The notes under the pieces were generated by a model. It was not told the DNA's origin and ran no database searches. It saw only the letters and a list, made by a program, of their open reading frames with translations. A program made the position numbers and the translations under genes. From positions 3,274,018-3,324,017 of the forward strand of contig OZ026551.1 in NCBI GenBank assembly GCA_964020155.1: a stretch of DNA of 50,000 nt, given 5' to 3'. Shown here piece after piece: positions 29,101 through 40,600 of the stretch. Each line of letters begins with the position of its first letter. The stretch's first letter is position 1. The DNA is from Chondrilla cf. caribensis. Lineage: Eukaryota; Porifera; Demospongiae; Chondrillida; Chondrillidae.

Positions 29101-31314
29101 GGTGATAATCACCCACTTCATGTAAGTAAGCGCCTATGTATGGAAATATTATTGGCTATATGGACAATTTAATTGTTTAATTCCTTTATCCAGAATATTA
29201 CTTTGAACAGTATTCCTAGAAGCTGATTGATTACTATAGTAATCAATCATATGTCTATAGTAAGTGAATACAAATGATTCTGTACTTTGAAAATGTATTC
29301 CATTAACCAGAATATTCCTTTAAGCAGTATGAGATTAAGTTGGGATAACTGTATATCTAATGAGATTAAGTTGGGACAAGTGTATATCTAATGCATACAT
29401 AATGCAGCAAATGAGCAGTGTTTAATACTCCAACATCTAATATTATAGTTCCCATAATATGTGGTGTTTGGTATTTCAATTTATTATGCTTTCAACAAGT
29501 TGAGTGCACTGGCCAGTAACACACACACATGTGCACGCATGCACACACACACACACGCACACACACACACACACACACACATACACACATCGCTATACTG
29601 GCAATAATTGTTCCATTCACATCAGACTCTTAACACGATTACAGTTCTTACAAATAGTACAAACCACTTGGAGATACGAGAAATCTAACTTTCAATGCGC
29701 AACTAACATTAAATTCACTTGTGCATGCAGATCCTCCAACTGTTCCTGTTTCTGCAAAAAGATACCATGAGCTGGAAATAAGACTTAGTTGATAACTACT
29801 TTTAGGATATGTCATATGTAATACTCTTACAGCCCGACAATATTATACATACATTGAGATATGGAAATTCACCATAATGAAGTATTTAAATTTTTTGTGG
29901 GGATTGGGATGGGGTCTGTTTATGGAGTAGAAATCCATTGACGAATTACAATCCAGAATCTCACACAATGCACATTGATACAATCAGGACTTCAGTTTTA
30001 ATTATTATTATTACAACATAACCTAAGTAAAATAATGACTTAGTCTAATATACTGATTCTTTAATGATGCTCCTCAGAGTGTGTGCATTTGAAGCATTCT
30101 AGTTTTCATCATACCTAGAAACTCCTTTATTTTCAAAGCCATTTCTTTGTTTGCATCATTTGAGACATCTAAGGTGCTAAGAATATCCTTGAATGTTCTC
30201 ATTTTTGCCACACTGCAGTCCTTCAGCAGTGCCTTGTGGACAACCCCATTGGCTTCAACTTGAACTCGAGTCTGTGTGATTTCTTGTTGTTCATGACGAC
30301 TGATAATATTTTCGTTTTTAAGTGAGCCATTCACTGTGCTTTCCTGTACAGAGATATACTGGAATAACTGCACTATACTCTTTTCATTTAAAAACCATTC
30401 AATTTCTTGTCTTGATCGTCCAATCTCTAAAGTAGACATTTTGTGACAACCTAATAGATAAACAAGAATTATACCAAAAATGGAATCAAATATGCAAATG
30501 TTTGTCATCTTTAAATCATGCATAATTCAATAATTATACCTTGTGTAGTCTTATTTTGAAAATCTTCTGTACATGTTACTGGGATTGTCCAAATTATCCC
30601 ATTTCCACTCCCCATATTTACCCAATCACAAGGATGTCTTGTGATCAATATGATAGTATAGTGTATGTAAATGCTAGCTTTTAGGGGACACCAAATAGGT
30701 GGATTTCATAAATAACTTGTCTAACATGTGGTGCCGACTCAGCCATTGATGTAAGCTCATACACCTACCCATGATAAAACACTTGTGGATGTTGTCCACA
30801 GCTCAATATTCTACGTCTAAAGACATGTTAATATACAATATATTATAAAGCCTAGGTACGGTAACCATATAATATTGCCCTAAAAACTTGTAATTACTGG
30901 TCTAGTCCACTTGAAGCCAAATACTGCAACCTATATCTTACCATTGTGGGTACTCGGTACTCTCGCATCTTCCTGTATCGTCTTTCTTCTATATCTCCTG
31001 GGCTTCTCTTTTCTGAAACAACTACGAGACGAACTGTAGAGAAAAGGAAGTTTTCTCTTTCTCGGCGGAGTCCGATCAGACCTTACAGTTCTCAAAATTC
31101 GTAATAGTGTAGGTACAAGCCGAATCAGTTTACAAGTGGTTCTTGACCACAGTTTAGAATACAACACACGAAATGGTTTAAAGAAGACACAACACACCAA
31201 GGCCGCACTAACAATAACAGTTAGTAGACAAATGAGACAATCATTCCACTCGGCAACGTTAACTGGAATGGAATCCGTCGCGGCGGCTTCAAAAGTCACC
31301 GTAGCCGTAGACAT
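23181..31314 (-). CDS. NLR-type receptor: N-terminal TM, CARD-like, NACHT, LRR (one apparent frameshift)
   Basis: Exons read leftwards: 31314-30942, 30450-30115, about 29012-27262, 26997-26858, 25922-25671, 25302-about 25090, 24505-24401, 23938-23769 and 23367-23181 (TAA). Exon 1 encodes a hydrophobic helix (about residues 25-47) and then a basic region. Exon 2 looks like a death-fold (CARD-like) domain. Exon 3 carries NACHT: Walker A GAPGSGKTT, Walker B LFLLDGWDE, sensor VIVTSRHN. Later exons are leucine-rich repeats (SSLEHLVIG, DLQWLDLDG, QLRCYLI). The frame shifts by one at an A6 run (27610-27615). Such proteins sense danger signals through LRRs and assemble death-fold effectors. Joins E1-E2, E4-E6, E7b-E8 and E8-E9 are phase-consistent; the start of exon 3 (29012 or 29025) and the end of the 25302 exon are unresolved. 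Confidence 0.8.
26441..26732 (-). other. Orphan exon-like open frame inside the NLR gene
   Basis: About 96 codons after a good acceptor (ATTCTTAG), with coding-like composition (LPQIHELVENMYC, KPGSVLKVQIVAARREA). Its phase does not fit the neighbouring LRR exons, which splice cleanly to each other (26858 to 25922), and it ends in a stop. It could be an alternative terminal exon or a relic. No family recognised. Confidence 0.3.
27262..29012 (-). CDS. NACHT exon of the NLR gene
   Basis: A large open frame (from about 29012 to 27592) holds the CKEYKHFLKEYY lead-in, Walker A (near 28704-28731), Walker B and the winged-helix region up to LFAQFF. An adjoining frame, offset by one, continues with KGDSSHDLLKMILEQ to the donor after 27262. 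No intron fits between them. Adding one T to the coding-strand T6 run would join them as a continuous protein. Either an indel error, a true inactivating mutation, or a polymorphism explains this. Confidence 0.75.
29519..29588. repeat. (AC)n microsatellite in an NLR intron
   Basis: About 30 AC units with GC interruptions between the CARD-like exon and the NACHT exon. Confidence 0.95.
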
Positions 31315-31946
31315 TTTGTACGACGAATGATTCAGGCTAAAGTGAAATCAATCAACGTGTAGTCAAAACAGACCGACATTGTTTTAAACTATCATTTAGA
31401 GTGCGATAGCACTCTATATGTAGGGATGACGCGAAAACAAAATGGCGGCCCTATACCTCCCATACATTACAGTTTCACAAAATATCGTATTATACAAATC
31501 AACCGGTACGAACTCATACGGTAGCAGACGCATAACTTGTGGTTTAAGGCGGGTCATGTCAAGGAAATTTATGACGCAATAGATTCTACTGATTGCTTAA
31601 TACAGCCGTTCGGTATGATTGGATACAGGCCATGAACTCTAAAGGTTAATTCCAGTGTAGTTTAGTTCATTTGGTATTAAATCTCCGTTATAGGAATGAT
31701 AGACTCAGTATACAATTAAGTCTACGTCTTGGGGCCACCTCTATAACAGCCAAGTCACCGGGTCCAAAGGTAACCACGGTAGACTGGTTCCACCCTATAG
31801 TTCCCACTGTATCCTGAGGTACTAGGTATACAGACCTGATCGGATGGGTGACTACATGATTGAAATGAAGTCACCAACAGATTAATTTCATACTTTTGTT
31901 GTCATTTTTGTATAGGAATGTGTGTTTAGGAGTAGTTAAAGATGTG
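31315..31946. promoter_or_regulatory. Shared divergent promoter region of the NLR and caspase-like genes
   Basis: The two genes start on opposite strands about 630 bases apart by the visible ATGs (31314 minus, 31947 plus). The segment includes AAAATGGCGGCC (31437-31448), which resembles the YY1-type promoter element of animals, and a small hairpin AGAGTGCGATAGCACTCT. An acceptor-like TTTTTGTATAG ends at 31915, so the caspase gene may have an upstream exon here. No clear TATA box. Confidence 0.5.
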
Positions 31947-34461
31947 ATGATTAGATTCAATTTGATACTAATAGATTCGGATGTTGGAGACCGCCCTAAA
32001 GGGAAAAAACGCCAGGAAGGTAAGTATGAAGTCTCCGTATCCTTTGTGTGTGATATGGGTCTGATTCTGTTTGAGATACGCGGCTGGAAGGCGACAATGT
32101 AAGACACATTTCCTTAATGGACAGATAACTGTTTTTTTGAACATCTATTTCAATAAAACCATGAAAAGACCGACCTTTACATTATTTCATTGAATTTAGC
32201 TAATTTAAACGAAAACTGTAGACATTAGATACTCATGGTCCCACATACGTATAGATACTCATTCGATTCTACGTGTTAGTACAAGAAAAGTGGGTTTACA
32301 GTCTATAAAAGGTGGATTGACAGAAACATGTACAGGCACATGCAATATCAAATATATTGTCATGGCGGTGCCCATGAAACATGGTCACCTGATACGAAAT
32401 TTGACAAATTGATGGCCCTGGCGAATTTTCTGTAGCAGATACTGACTTTCATACCTTTTTAGATCCCTCTATATTTGTTGGCAAACAGAAGAGTGATACA
32501 GTAGGACTGGCTGTGATTGTCACAATTGACTATGATTGGGATGGGATCCAATTGAAACCCCTAATAGGTACCAATGAGGATGCCTGCAAGTGGGAGAAAG
32601 CCTTGAATTTCTTGAAATTTGATGTTCGTGTTGTCAAAAACAAAGATGCAACTGCGGAGAGAATACAGAAGATGGTCGACAGTTTGCTAACTGTTGAGCT
32701 AGATGAGAAGTGTAAATATTTGGCTTTCGTGTTTGCCGGCCATGGAAGTAAGGATTCCATTTATTCTCAAGAATGTGCTCCCATAAATGTGGAGGAGTGT
32801 ATTCTAGATCCATTGATATACAATGAAAGACGAAAGCACCAGAAGAAACTTTTCTTTTTCGACTGTTGCAGAGTACACCCTTCGCCAATCTTACAGATTA
32901 CGCAAAAAGAGCCAGCAGGCAATGCAAGAGGAGGTATCAGGGGATCAGACCACTTTATAGCTTATGCCACCTTAGATTATACCAAAGCAAGAGAGAGTGC
33001 CTCTGGTGGGTATTTTTCCAGCGAGGTCACACGCTTGATTGTAAAGGACAAGGACCTTTCAGCAGTGTTCAACACTGTAGCGGCAAAAATGGAGAAAAAA
33101 TTTCAACAAGTTCCCAAGCGCATTACGACTCTGACTGGGAGTGTAAACCTACACAGAGATGCTTTTGGTGAGCTATAGATCCTTAACAGTGTGTGCACAA
33201 TAGTAGCACTTTCTGTAATAACTATGATTTGTTCATTCCAATATGTTTCAACCTTTTAAGTGACAAATTTTGCATTGATTTATTGCTTTTTTTACTTGCT
33301 AAAAGTAACTTTAAGTTAGTACTCTGTGAGATATATCTAACCTTGAACTCTGTTATAGGCTTCAGACATTTTTAATGTATGATAATTTTTAATTTTGATT
33401 TTTAATTTCCCCCTGCAGGTAAAAAATCTCACACCAAGCTTGTACATTCAGATGATTCTTCCAGTGACAATGAAAGCCAACATTTGGAAGGTTCATATCA
33501 CACTCAGATCAATTACAATGTTCTCAAATATTGTATACTATTTTTATTAGATTGTATTGATATCTTCACAAGTCAACCTCCACCTGAATTACATAAGCGA
33601 TTCAATCCCAAAGACCTTGAACCATATGGTGAGCTCTAGGGTAACCACATGACTCACTATTCATAACTTCTCAATCACTAGTTCTCGTCTTTTGAACCTG
33701 TTATTGTTTTCAATTTAATTTCAAGTTCAGTGTATATAGTGATGGTTTCCATTTTTTGCCTCATAGCTAGTTTAGATCCAGCAGTAATTAGTCACATTTA
33801 TGGCACAAACCACTGAATAGTTTAATACAAGGACAGCCGTACTCTACATTCTGTTATCTGTAACTTTTGTGAATCATTGACTTCACAAGTGATATATAGC
33901 ATTATGCCCTATGCTTGATTTCCTTTGGTAGCAGCTGTTAACTTAAGATTTATTAATAATTCTATCTACTGTACTTTGGTGAGATGTTTTTAATTTTATT
34001 ATGTATGTGTGCAAGTATAACTGATCTGTCTGTATGAGTAATTATGGTTTGTCATACGTACATACTTACTGTGACATCACATATAATTATAAATAAAATT
34101 TGCTTGAAACTGTTGATAAATATATAATATTATTTATAATATATTTTATCTGACTGTATGACTACATATTTATTGAAACATTCGATTTATTTAGTCAATT
34201 CAAAGTTACAACAGCAGACAATAGATTCACCAGGATTAGACAGAGAGACACTCTGTTATATTGGATTCCTGTTTGGTCAGTTCTTTGATCTATAAAAAAT
34301 TGCATATTAATTATGTGTATATAATGAAAGTCAGTCCATACGTATTCTTCTCTATTGCAGCCATACTTGCGGTGATCGTAGCTCTGATTATTTTTGTCAG
34401 CCCTCTAGGGGGTTGGTTAGCAGCACTATTTTCAGTATTATTGGCAACATGTAAGGAATAA
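31947..34461 (+). CDS. Caspase-like protease (peptidase C14) with C-terminal transmembrane helix, about 389 aa
   Basis: Exons: 31947-32019, 32463-33167, 33419-33628, 34195-34275 and 34361-34461 (TAA). All internal junctions are phase 1 with GT-AG ends. The large exon encodes the p20/p10-like fold. The catalytic His is in FAGHGS (about residue 118) and the catalytic Cys in FFFDCCR (about 160), where classical caspases have QACRG. A p10-like part follows (HFIAYATLDY, GGYFSSEVTRL). The next exons give a Ser/Asp/Glu-rich linker and a hydrophobic helix (AILAVIVALIIFV, WLAALFSVLLA) near the C-terminus, suggesting a tail-anchored membrane protein. No death-fold prodomain is seen. The start is uncertain because an acceptor precedes the ATG, so a missing 5' exon is possible. 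Likely a cell-death or inflammatory-type cysteine protease; substrate unknown. Confidence 0.85.
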
Positions 34462-35678
34462 TTGTCAACACCACAAGATATTAATTTTGTGCATTTCCGT
34501 GAATTTTATGTATTTTCTTTCTCCACAATCAGGCATATACCTCACCACCATATCCTCTTGCACATGAACTAGGTGGTTTAGAGATGTTTGAATGAGTTTC
34601 AATTTCTTAAGTTTGCTTCTATAGTTATTATATATGTTTTCTATGAAAGTACCTGACATGATGTATAGTGCTAGACACTGCATGGTACATGTATACGTTT
34701 TATTATTATTAGAAACTACATATAATTTATTATTTGTTCTTATATTATAATATTAAGTCTAGTATTATATTATTATAAAATTAATGTAAATAGACAGCAA
34801 CACCAATAAGTGAATGAAATTTATTGTCAATGAATTGACATTGTTTCTACATATCAAGACTGTCACAGGATTATTTATGTACATGCATAGTATAGTGAAT
34901 CCTTGCTATATATATAATCCACCACCACATTGTTTACCGAACTGTTTACGTAATCTGCCACAATTTCCCAATACTCATAATATTATAATATACCGGTAAA
35001 TATACCAATAAATATCCAATTAATATCCAAACTCCTCAATCCACCATAATAAATTGTGACATTAATAAGATGTACCTGTATAATAATATTATTATATATT
35101 TACAGAAAAATATGCCTATTTCCTTGAGAGTAAGATGTTACTGAAGTAGTACTAGTGTAGTAACATCTGATCCTTGTACATGTTTCACTGCAGACTTCTA
35201 TACAGTATGCAGGAACAGGGACATTGCACAATTTTCTATTTTGCCTCTGAGAAAATGGTATATCATCCCATCATACTGATTAATAATTGTAACAATAGCC
35301 AATAATATTAATGGCTATAATTATAATTTAAAACATATATAAACTCGCTGACACAAGGTATTATACATTCTATATATAATATTATACATACATACTTTTA
35401 CGTATGACATTGTACAGCTGGTACGGTATACATTAAGGCTGATAGAAATTTTGGAGTCCTATAATAGCAATATCTATTTCATAATATTGATGATGGACAT
35501 AATAACAGGCTTTAGTATCTCACAATGAGAATTAGCAACCAACCAAGAAAATCAAATTTCCTTTCAAAAATTACAAAGTCAAATGTAATTAAATTCTTAA
35601 AGGGTCTTAAAGTGAGCTTTATGCAATTGCTGGAAGTTTTTATCACTTTCCAACATACGTACATATATATAGTTATGA
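34462..35678. other. Intergenic region between the caspase-like and SRCR receptor genes (tail to tail)
   Basis: Very AT-rich with many ATTATTATA-type stretches. No coding, RNA gene or element recognised. It should contain both 3' UTRs. Confidence 0.7.
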
Positions 35679-37538
35679 TCAATAGTCTACATATTCATAA
35701 GCCACATTCTTTTGCATAATAACAGAATCATCACTAGATATATGAGACTTTTGACGATTCATCTCAACTGAATCATAAATATCTTCTTTATTTCTTGTTG
35801 CAGATCTGATGGCAATTAAACAATGGCAGTAACACTTGCCCTTTAGAGACATGGAAGTCTCAACTATTAATTTATCACAATACAATATTATATAATATAA
35901 TATTGTACATATAATCCATATAACAGTATTTTTATATCATACAGAGGCATACATAAAAATTGAAAACCTACATAAATCCTCAGATACACCGACATAATAT
36001 TATAGTACATCACATTGGCATGCACACGGACGTACCTTTTCTCCCTGGCTTTGAACTTATTCAGCCTACACACTCCAACCAAACTTCCAATAATCAACGA
36101 AGCAACAATGACACCAAACACAGCACAAGCACAACCAGTGCCGACAATAACAGCAGTCATGTGAGATGTATTCCTTAGATATCCTTCACACAAAGGAAGA
36201 TAGATCCAGGTGATATAGAATGTACTAAAAAGACTGATATTCCCTAGAGTACATGACATAATAATATATCTTGATGATTTTGTTATAAATGTGTACATAT
36301 ACTGCTACCACTGGATGACTATATATTATGGCTTTAACATTTTGAGCACCTGTTAAATAAATTTTATAAGAGTACAAATAAAAGTCTCAATATCTAATAA
36401 TATAATACATATAGCGGTAGTAACAACATATGAAACTAAAGAAAGTGGTAAATATTACTTATACTCATCCATTTCCACAGTATATACACTATAACTCACT
36501 GAGTGTCGGTGACCCATGTCCATTCCCAGTTGAAACATAAACAGTGAATATATATCCGAACTGTGGATCCAGTCCACTGATGACCACACTGCTGTTGGTA
36601 GACTCAACAGTTCCTGTGATACTACTATCATCTGAGATGTATGATATCACATATTTGGGAAATCCCCTTGCCTCTGTCAGTGAAAGAGGTGTCCAAGATA
36701 CTTCAACTGACTCACTTCCTCTGCGAGTGATTGCAACATTGGACAGAGGGGAAGTCGGGGCTAAATCAGACAAGGAAAATACTAAAAAATCAATTAGTAA
36801 TCATAGAATTACACAAGTCTTCCAATCACAACAAAAATTTAATTTTTGCAACCTCCATCTCATCCCGGTATGTAACAAACATCCACTTCTTACTTCCTTC
36901 CACTGTGAATAGGGTAATTGATGATGATTGGCCAATGCCAACTGTAGTTCTTGCTGAGACAGTGACCACATATGGAGTGTACCCGGCTGAAGGAAGCAAG
37001 CAACAAAGAATAGTGCCTTCAAAATTTCAGGGAGCTAACCCAATTCAAGTTCCAAATTTTTACCTAAATTCTGAATTATGTACGGTGGTGTTATTACTTC
37101 CTCCCTGAGAGTAGCATTCTCTCCAAACTCTCCATACTCCACAACATAGCTCAATATCACTCCATTTGGCTCCTCTGGTTCACTCCAACTGATGTTAGCA
37201 GTGGTATTAGAAGATGTTTTGTAAGTGAGTCCAAATGGTGGCCCAGGAACTATGATGTAGTTCAAATAATTTTATGAAATGTGTACACATTGTATGAATG
37301 GCAAGAAGGGATCATATACATATATCATATTGAACAATAGTTTCAAAGTGGAGAATTTAGCAACTGTTAGAAGATGCCATTATGATATACTGTATATGAC
37401 GTATGACTCTATTCTGTATGTATTGTATAGAAACTGTATATTGATGTTATATCAGTACTCACAATAACCTCTACTCACAATTTGCATGAATGAATGAAAT
37501 GCAATGAATTGTTTAAAATCTATGTGTATGCATGTATG

Positions 37539-37629
<91 letters not shown>

Positions 37630-40600
37630 AGTATTATAGTCATATTATCATGTTTTCTCATTGAACAAGTTCAAATTACGTACCTCCAGGCATAGTGTAC
37701 CCTACTGCTACAGAGCTGTTGACATATCCCAGTCTGTTTCTAGCAGACACAATTATTCCATAATGGGTCTTTGAGTCCATTTCAGTAAAATTGTAGGATG
37801 CTGATGCTGTTGCAATGGTATACACATTAGATGGTGCACTGGTCTTCCAGTAGTACACAATAAAATCCTCAGCTCCTGTACTGTTCCAGTGTACATGAAG
37901 ACTAGAATTGTTCATGTTCGAGATCACTTGTACAGTTGGAATAGATGGTACTGTAATGATTGTGAACAGTAAGAAAGACATTATGGCTAAAGTTCACTGA
38001 ATTATTATAATCATATTTCTTAACGTTATTGAATCCCCTTGTTCATAATTTTGTATGTTCAGCAATAATTGCTAAACAATGATAAACAATTATTGTTTAC
38101 CACTTCCAACAGTCAGTCTTAGCTTTGTATTAAAATTCTGATTAAACATCATAGAAGTAGTGAAGAGATGTTCCAATGTGTATGCAGTCAGTTTGGAAGG
38201 GGAGCTATTAGAAGTAACATAATAATATTTTAGTTTTGTATACAAACCTATGCTGGTTCCCTGTGATAAAACTGTGTAGTGCCAAAGGAGCATTCATGAG
38301 ATCCAGCACGGAATGCATGAACAACATTCAGGGTATCAGGGATCAGGGTATCAGGGAATATTATTTAACCTGGGGACTGTTATCCATAGGCTATTATAAG
38401 TGGCACCCAGAAAGGAAAAGAAAAGAAAGTACACAAAATGAACTAAAACCCCATGCATAAAAACATAACACATAATCAAGGGTCAAAGAACATAAAAATT
38501 AAAATTTTAGTTAATTGCATTCAAGTTGAGTTGAGTACAGTGCATAACCTTCATACATTCCAGACACATCATACTTCATAGACACATTGTGTTGGTTGGA
38601 TTGAGTTGGAATAGCAAGTAGGGAGAGAAATAGGTTGGATAGGTTGAATGAGATGTGATGAAATGAAATGTTTTGGAGTGAGGTTTGGTCGGGTCTGACA
38701 TGTTGATGTTGAAGTCACCACAGGCACTTAAATGTTTCTTGGTCAATATCATAGATTCAATATTGTCACAGACATCATAGACAGATTGGGAAGGAGAAGC
38801 AACCAAGAGTACAAAAAGGATGAAAACAGCCAGATTTCACAGAAACCCATAGATAAGCCAGCTAATGACTTGAAGGAAGAGAATACAATAGCATGTATTA
38901 TTATACTATATCGATCGATGGTGGTACTTTTATAGAGATCTAAACATTAATTTTGCTTGGGCTGTGTTTGAGTCGATCGAAATAATTGGGTAACATTGTA
39001 TTCAATTGTGATTTGAGTCTAGTATGCAAAAATGTAACACTGTACAGTAAGTACGAAGGTATAAAGAGAGCATCTAATATCTGTAATTAAGCAAGCTAAT
39101 GACTTGAAGGAAGAGAATACAATAGCATTACCATTGTACTGTATTGATCAATGATGGTACTTTATAGAGATCTAAACATTAGTAATGCTTCTGCTGTGTT
39201 TGAGGCAATTGAAATGATTGCATGGGTACCTTAAAGGCTTTACTGCCATACTACTGCCATAGGAGAAACTTTCACACTATATAGTCAATTATATATATGA
39301 AGACACCATAAGGAACTGATTGTGAATATATATATACATATATATACATATATACGTATGTCTATATAAGTTTTCCCATTCAAAGTTGGCATATTATTCT
39401 TGCATAAATAATTTATAATAAAAACATTAACTCACAATTATACGTAGTCTGCTGTACTCTATTACTGTATCGTCCCTGCATACCTGACAATACTGGTGCT
39501 ACCCAAATGAAGTAAGTTGTGTCTCTGTCAAGTGGACCCAGTGTAGCAGTTGTGCTAGTGATTCCACTAGGTATACGATACCAGTTGAGGTTGGTATCGG
39601 GTGGGGTAGACTGTGTTCCACTACTTGTACTGTAGATGATGAGGTAGCCAATGCCCCACCTTCTGATTGGTGTCCACGACACTCTCAGAGCTGGAGATGA
39701 ATTTTGAACAGTTCTGGCAACAAAGACTTGACGAACATACCACACTGAAAAAGAATGTACATGAGGTACATTAATTACAGTTTAATAGTAAGTATTTATA
39801 TGAAGCATGCACAGACAGTTAGTGTTATTTGGTCCACTATGATGATTATAATCAGTAATTAAACACATAAAATATTACATCATACGCACGTACACAATTG
39901 AACATTAATAGATATTCGATCATGTCAAATTTAGACTTACAGTCATACAAAATTCAAGTTTGTATAAAATTAAAAATTAGTAATTTTATCTCTGAGCAAC
40001 TATGTATCAATGCAAATATTAAAACTATACACAAACAGTATATTATGCTTTGTGTGAGTGCTACGTAGTTCTGTTACTTTTGACACAACACATTAAATGG
40101 ATCCTATATAAATAATATAGTTGATCTCTGGAGTGTGCATGTGGTACTCACATTGGCAAAACACTCCAGCATCTTCACCATGACCACAGTTATGTATTCC
40201 CCAACCTCGATGAGAACAGGAGCTTAAGCTGGTCTCACTACCTGTACATCCAACATCATCCAACCAAATGTTACCTTTTCCTTGTCCAAATGCAGCACAA
40301 CAAGAAAATGTAATAGCTCCTGGAAATCCCAGCTCTCTACAGACAACTGTAGCATCATTCAGGCTCCACCCATCATCACATACAGTACCCCATGCATTGT
40401 TGTAGTATACTTCAACACGTCCAGTGTTCACTCCATTCCCACCAACAAGACGAACCTGGGGTACTAGATTAAATCAAATACATTTTGTTATTAGGTGTAA
40501 TAGTGTCAACATCCATCATCAAGATGTGCACAATGATTTCTTCTATTTCTCTTATAATTAATAACGTATGGTCTTTAAATTAATACTAATAGTACAAAGA

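Noticed and set aside
29724..29756. Possible 33-bp micro-exon (KQEQLEDLHAQ) before the NACHT exon
   Set aside because: Its frame needs a phase-0 donor in the CARD-like exon, whose only good donor is phase 1; the direct join to 29012 is phase-consistent.
31720..31855. Resemblance to 5S rRNA (GTCTACG start and GGATGGGTGAC box)
   Set aside because: The spacing between the two motifs is too long for 5S rRNA and the sequence between does not match; probably coincidental.
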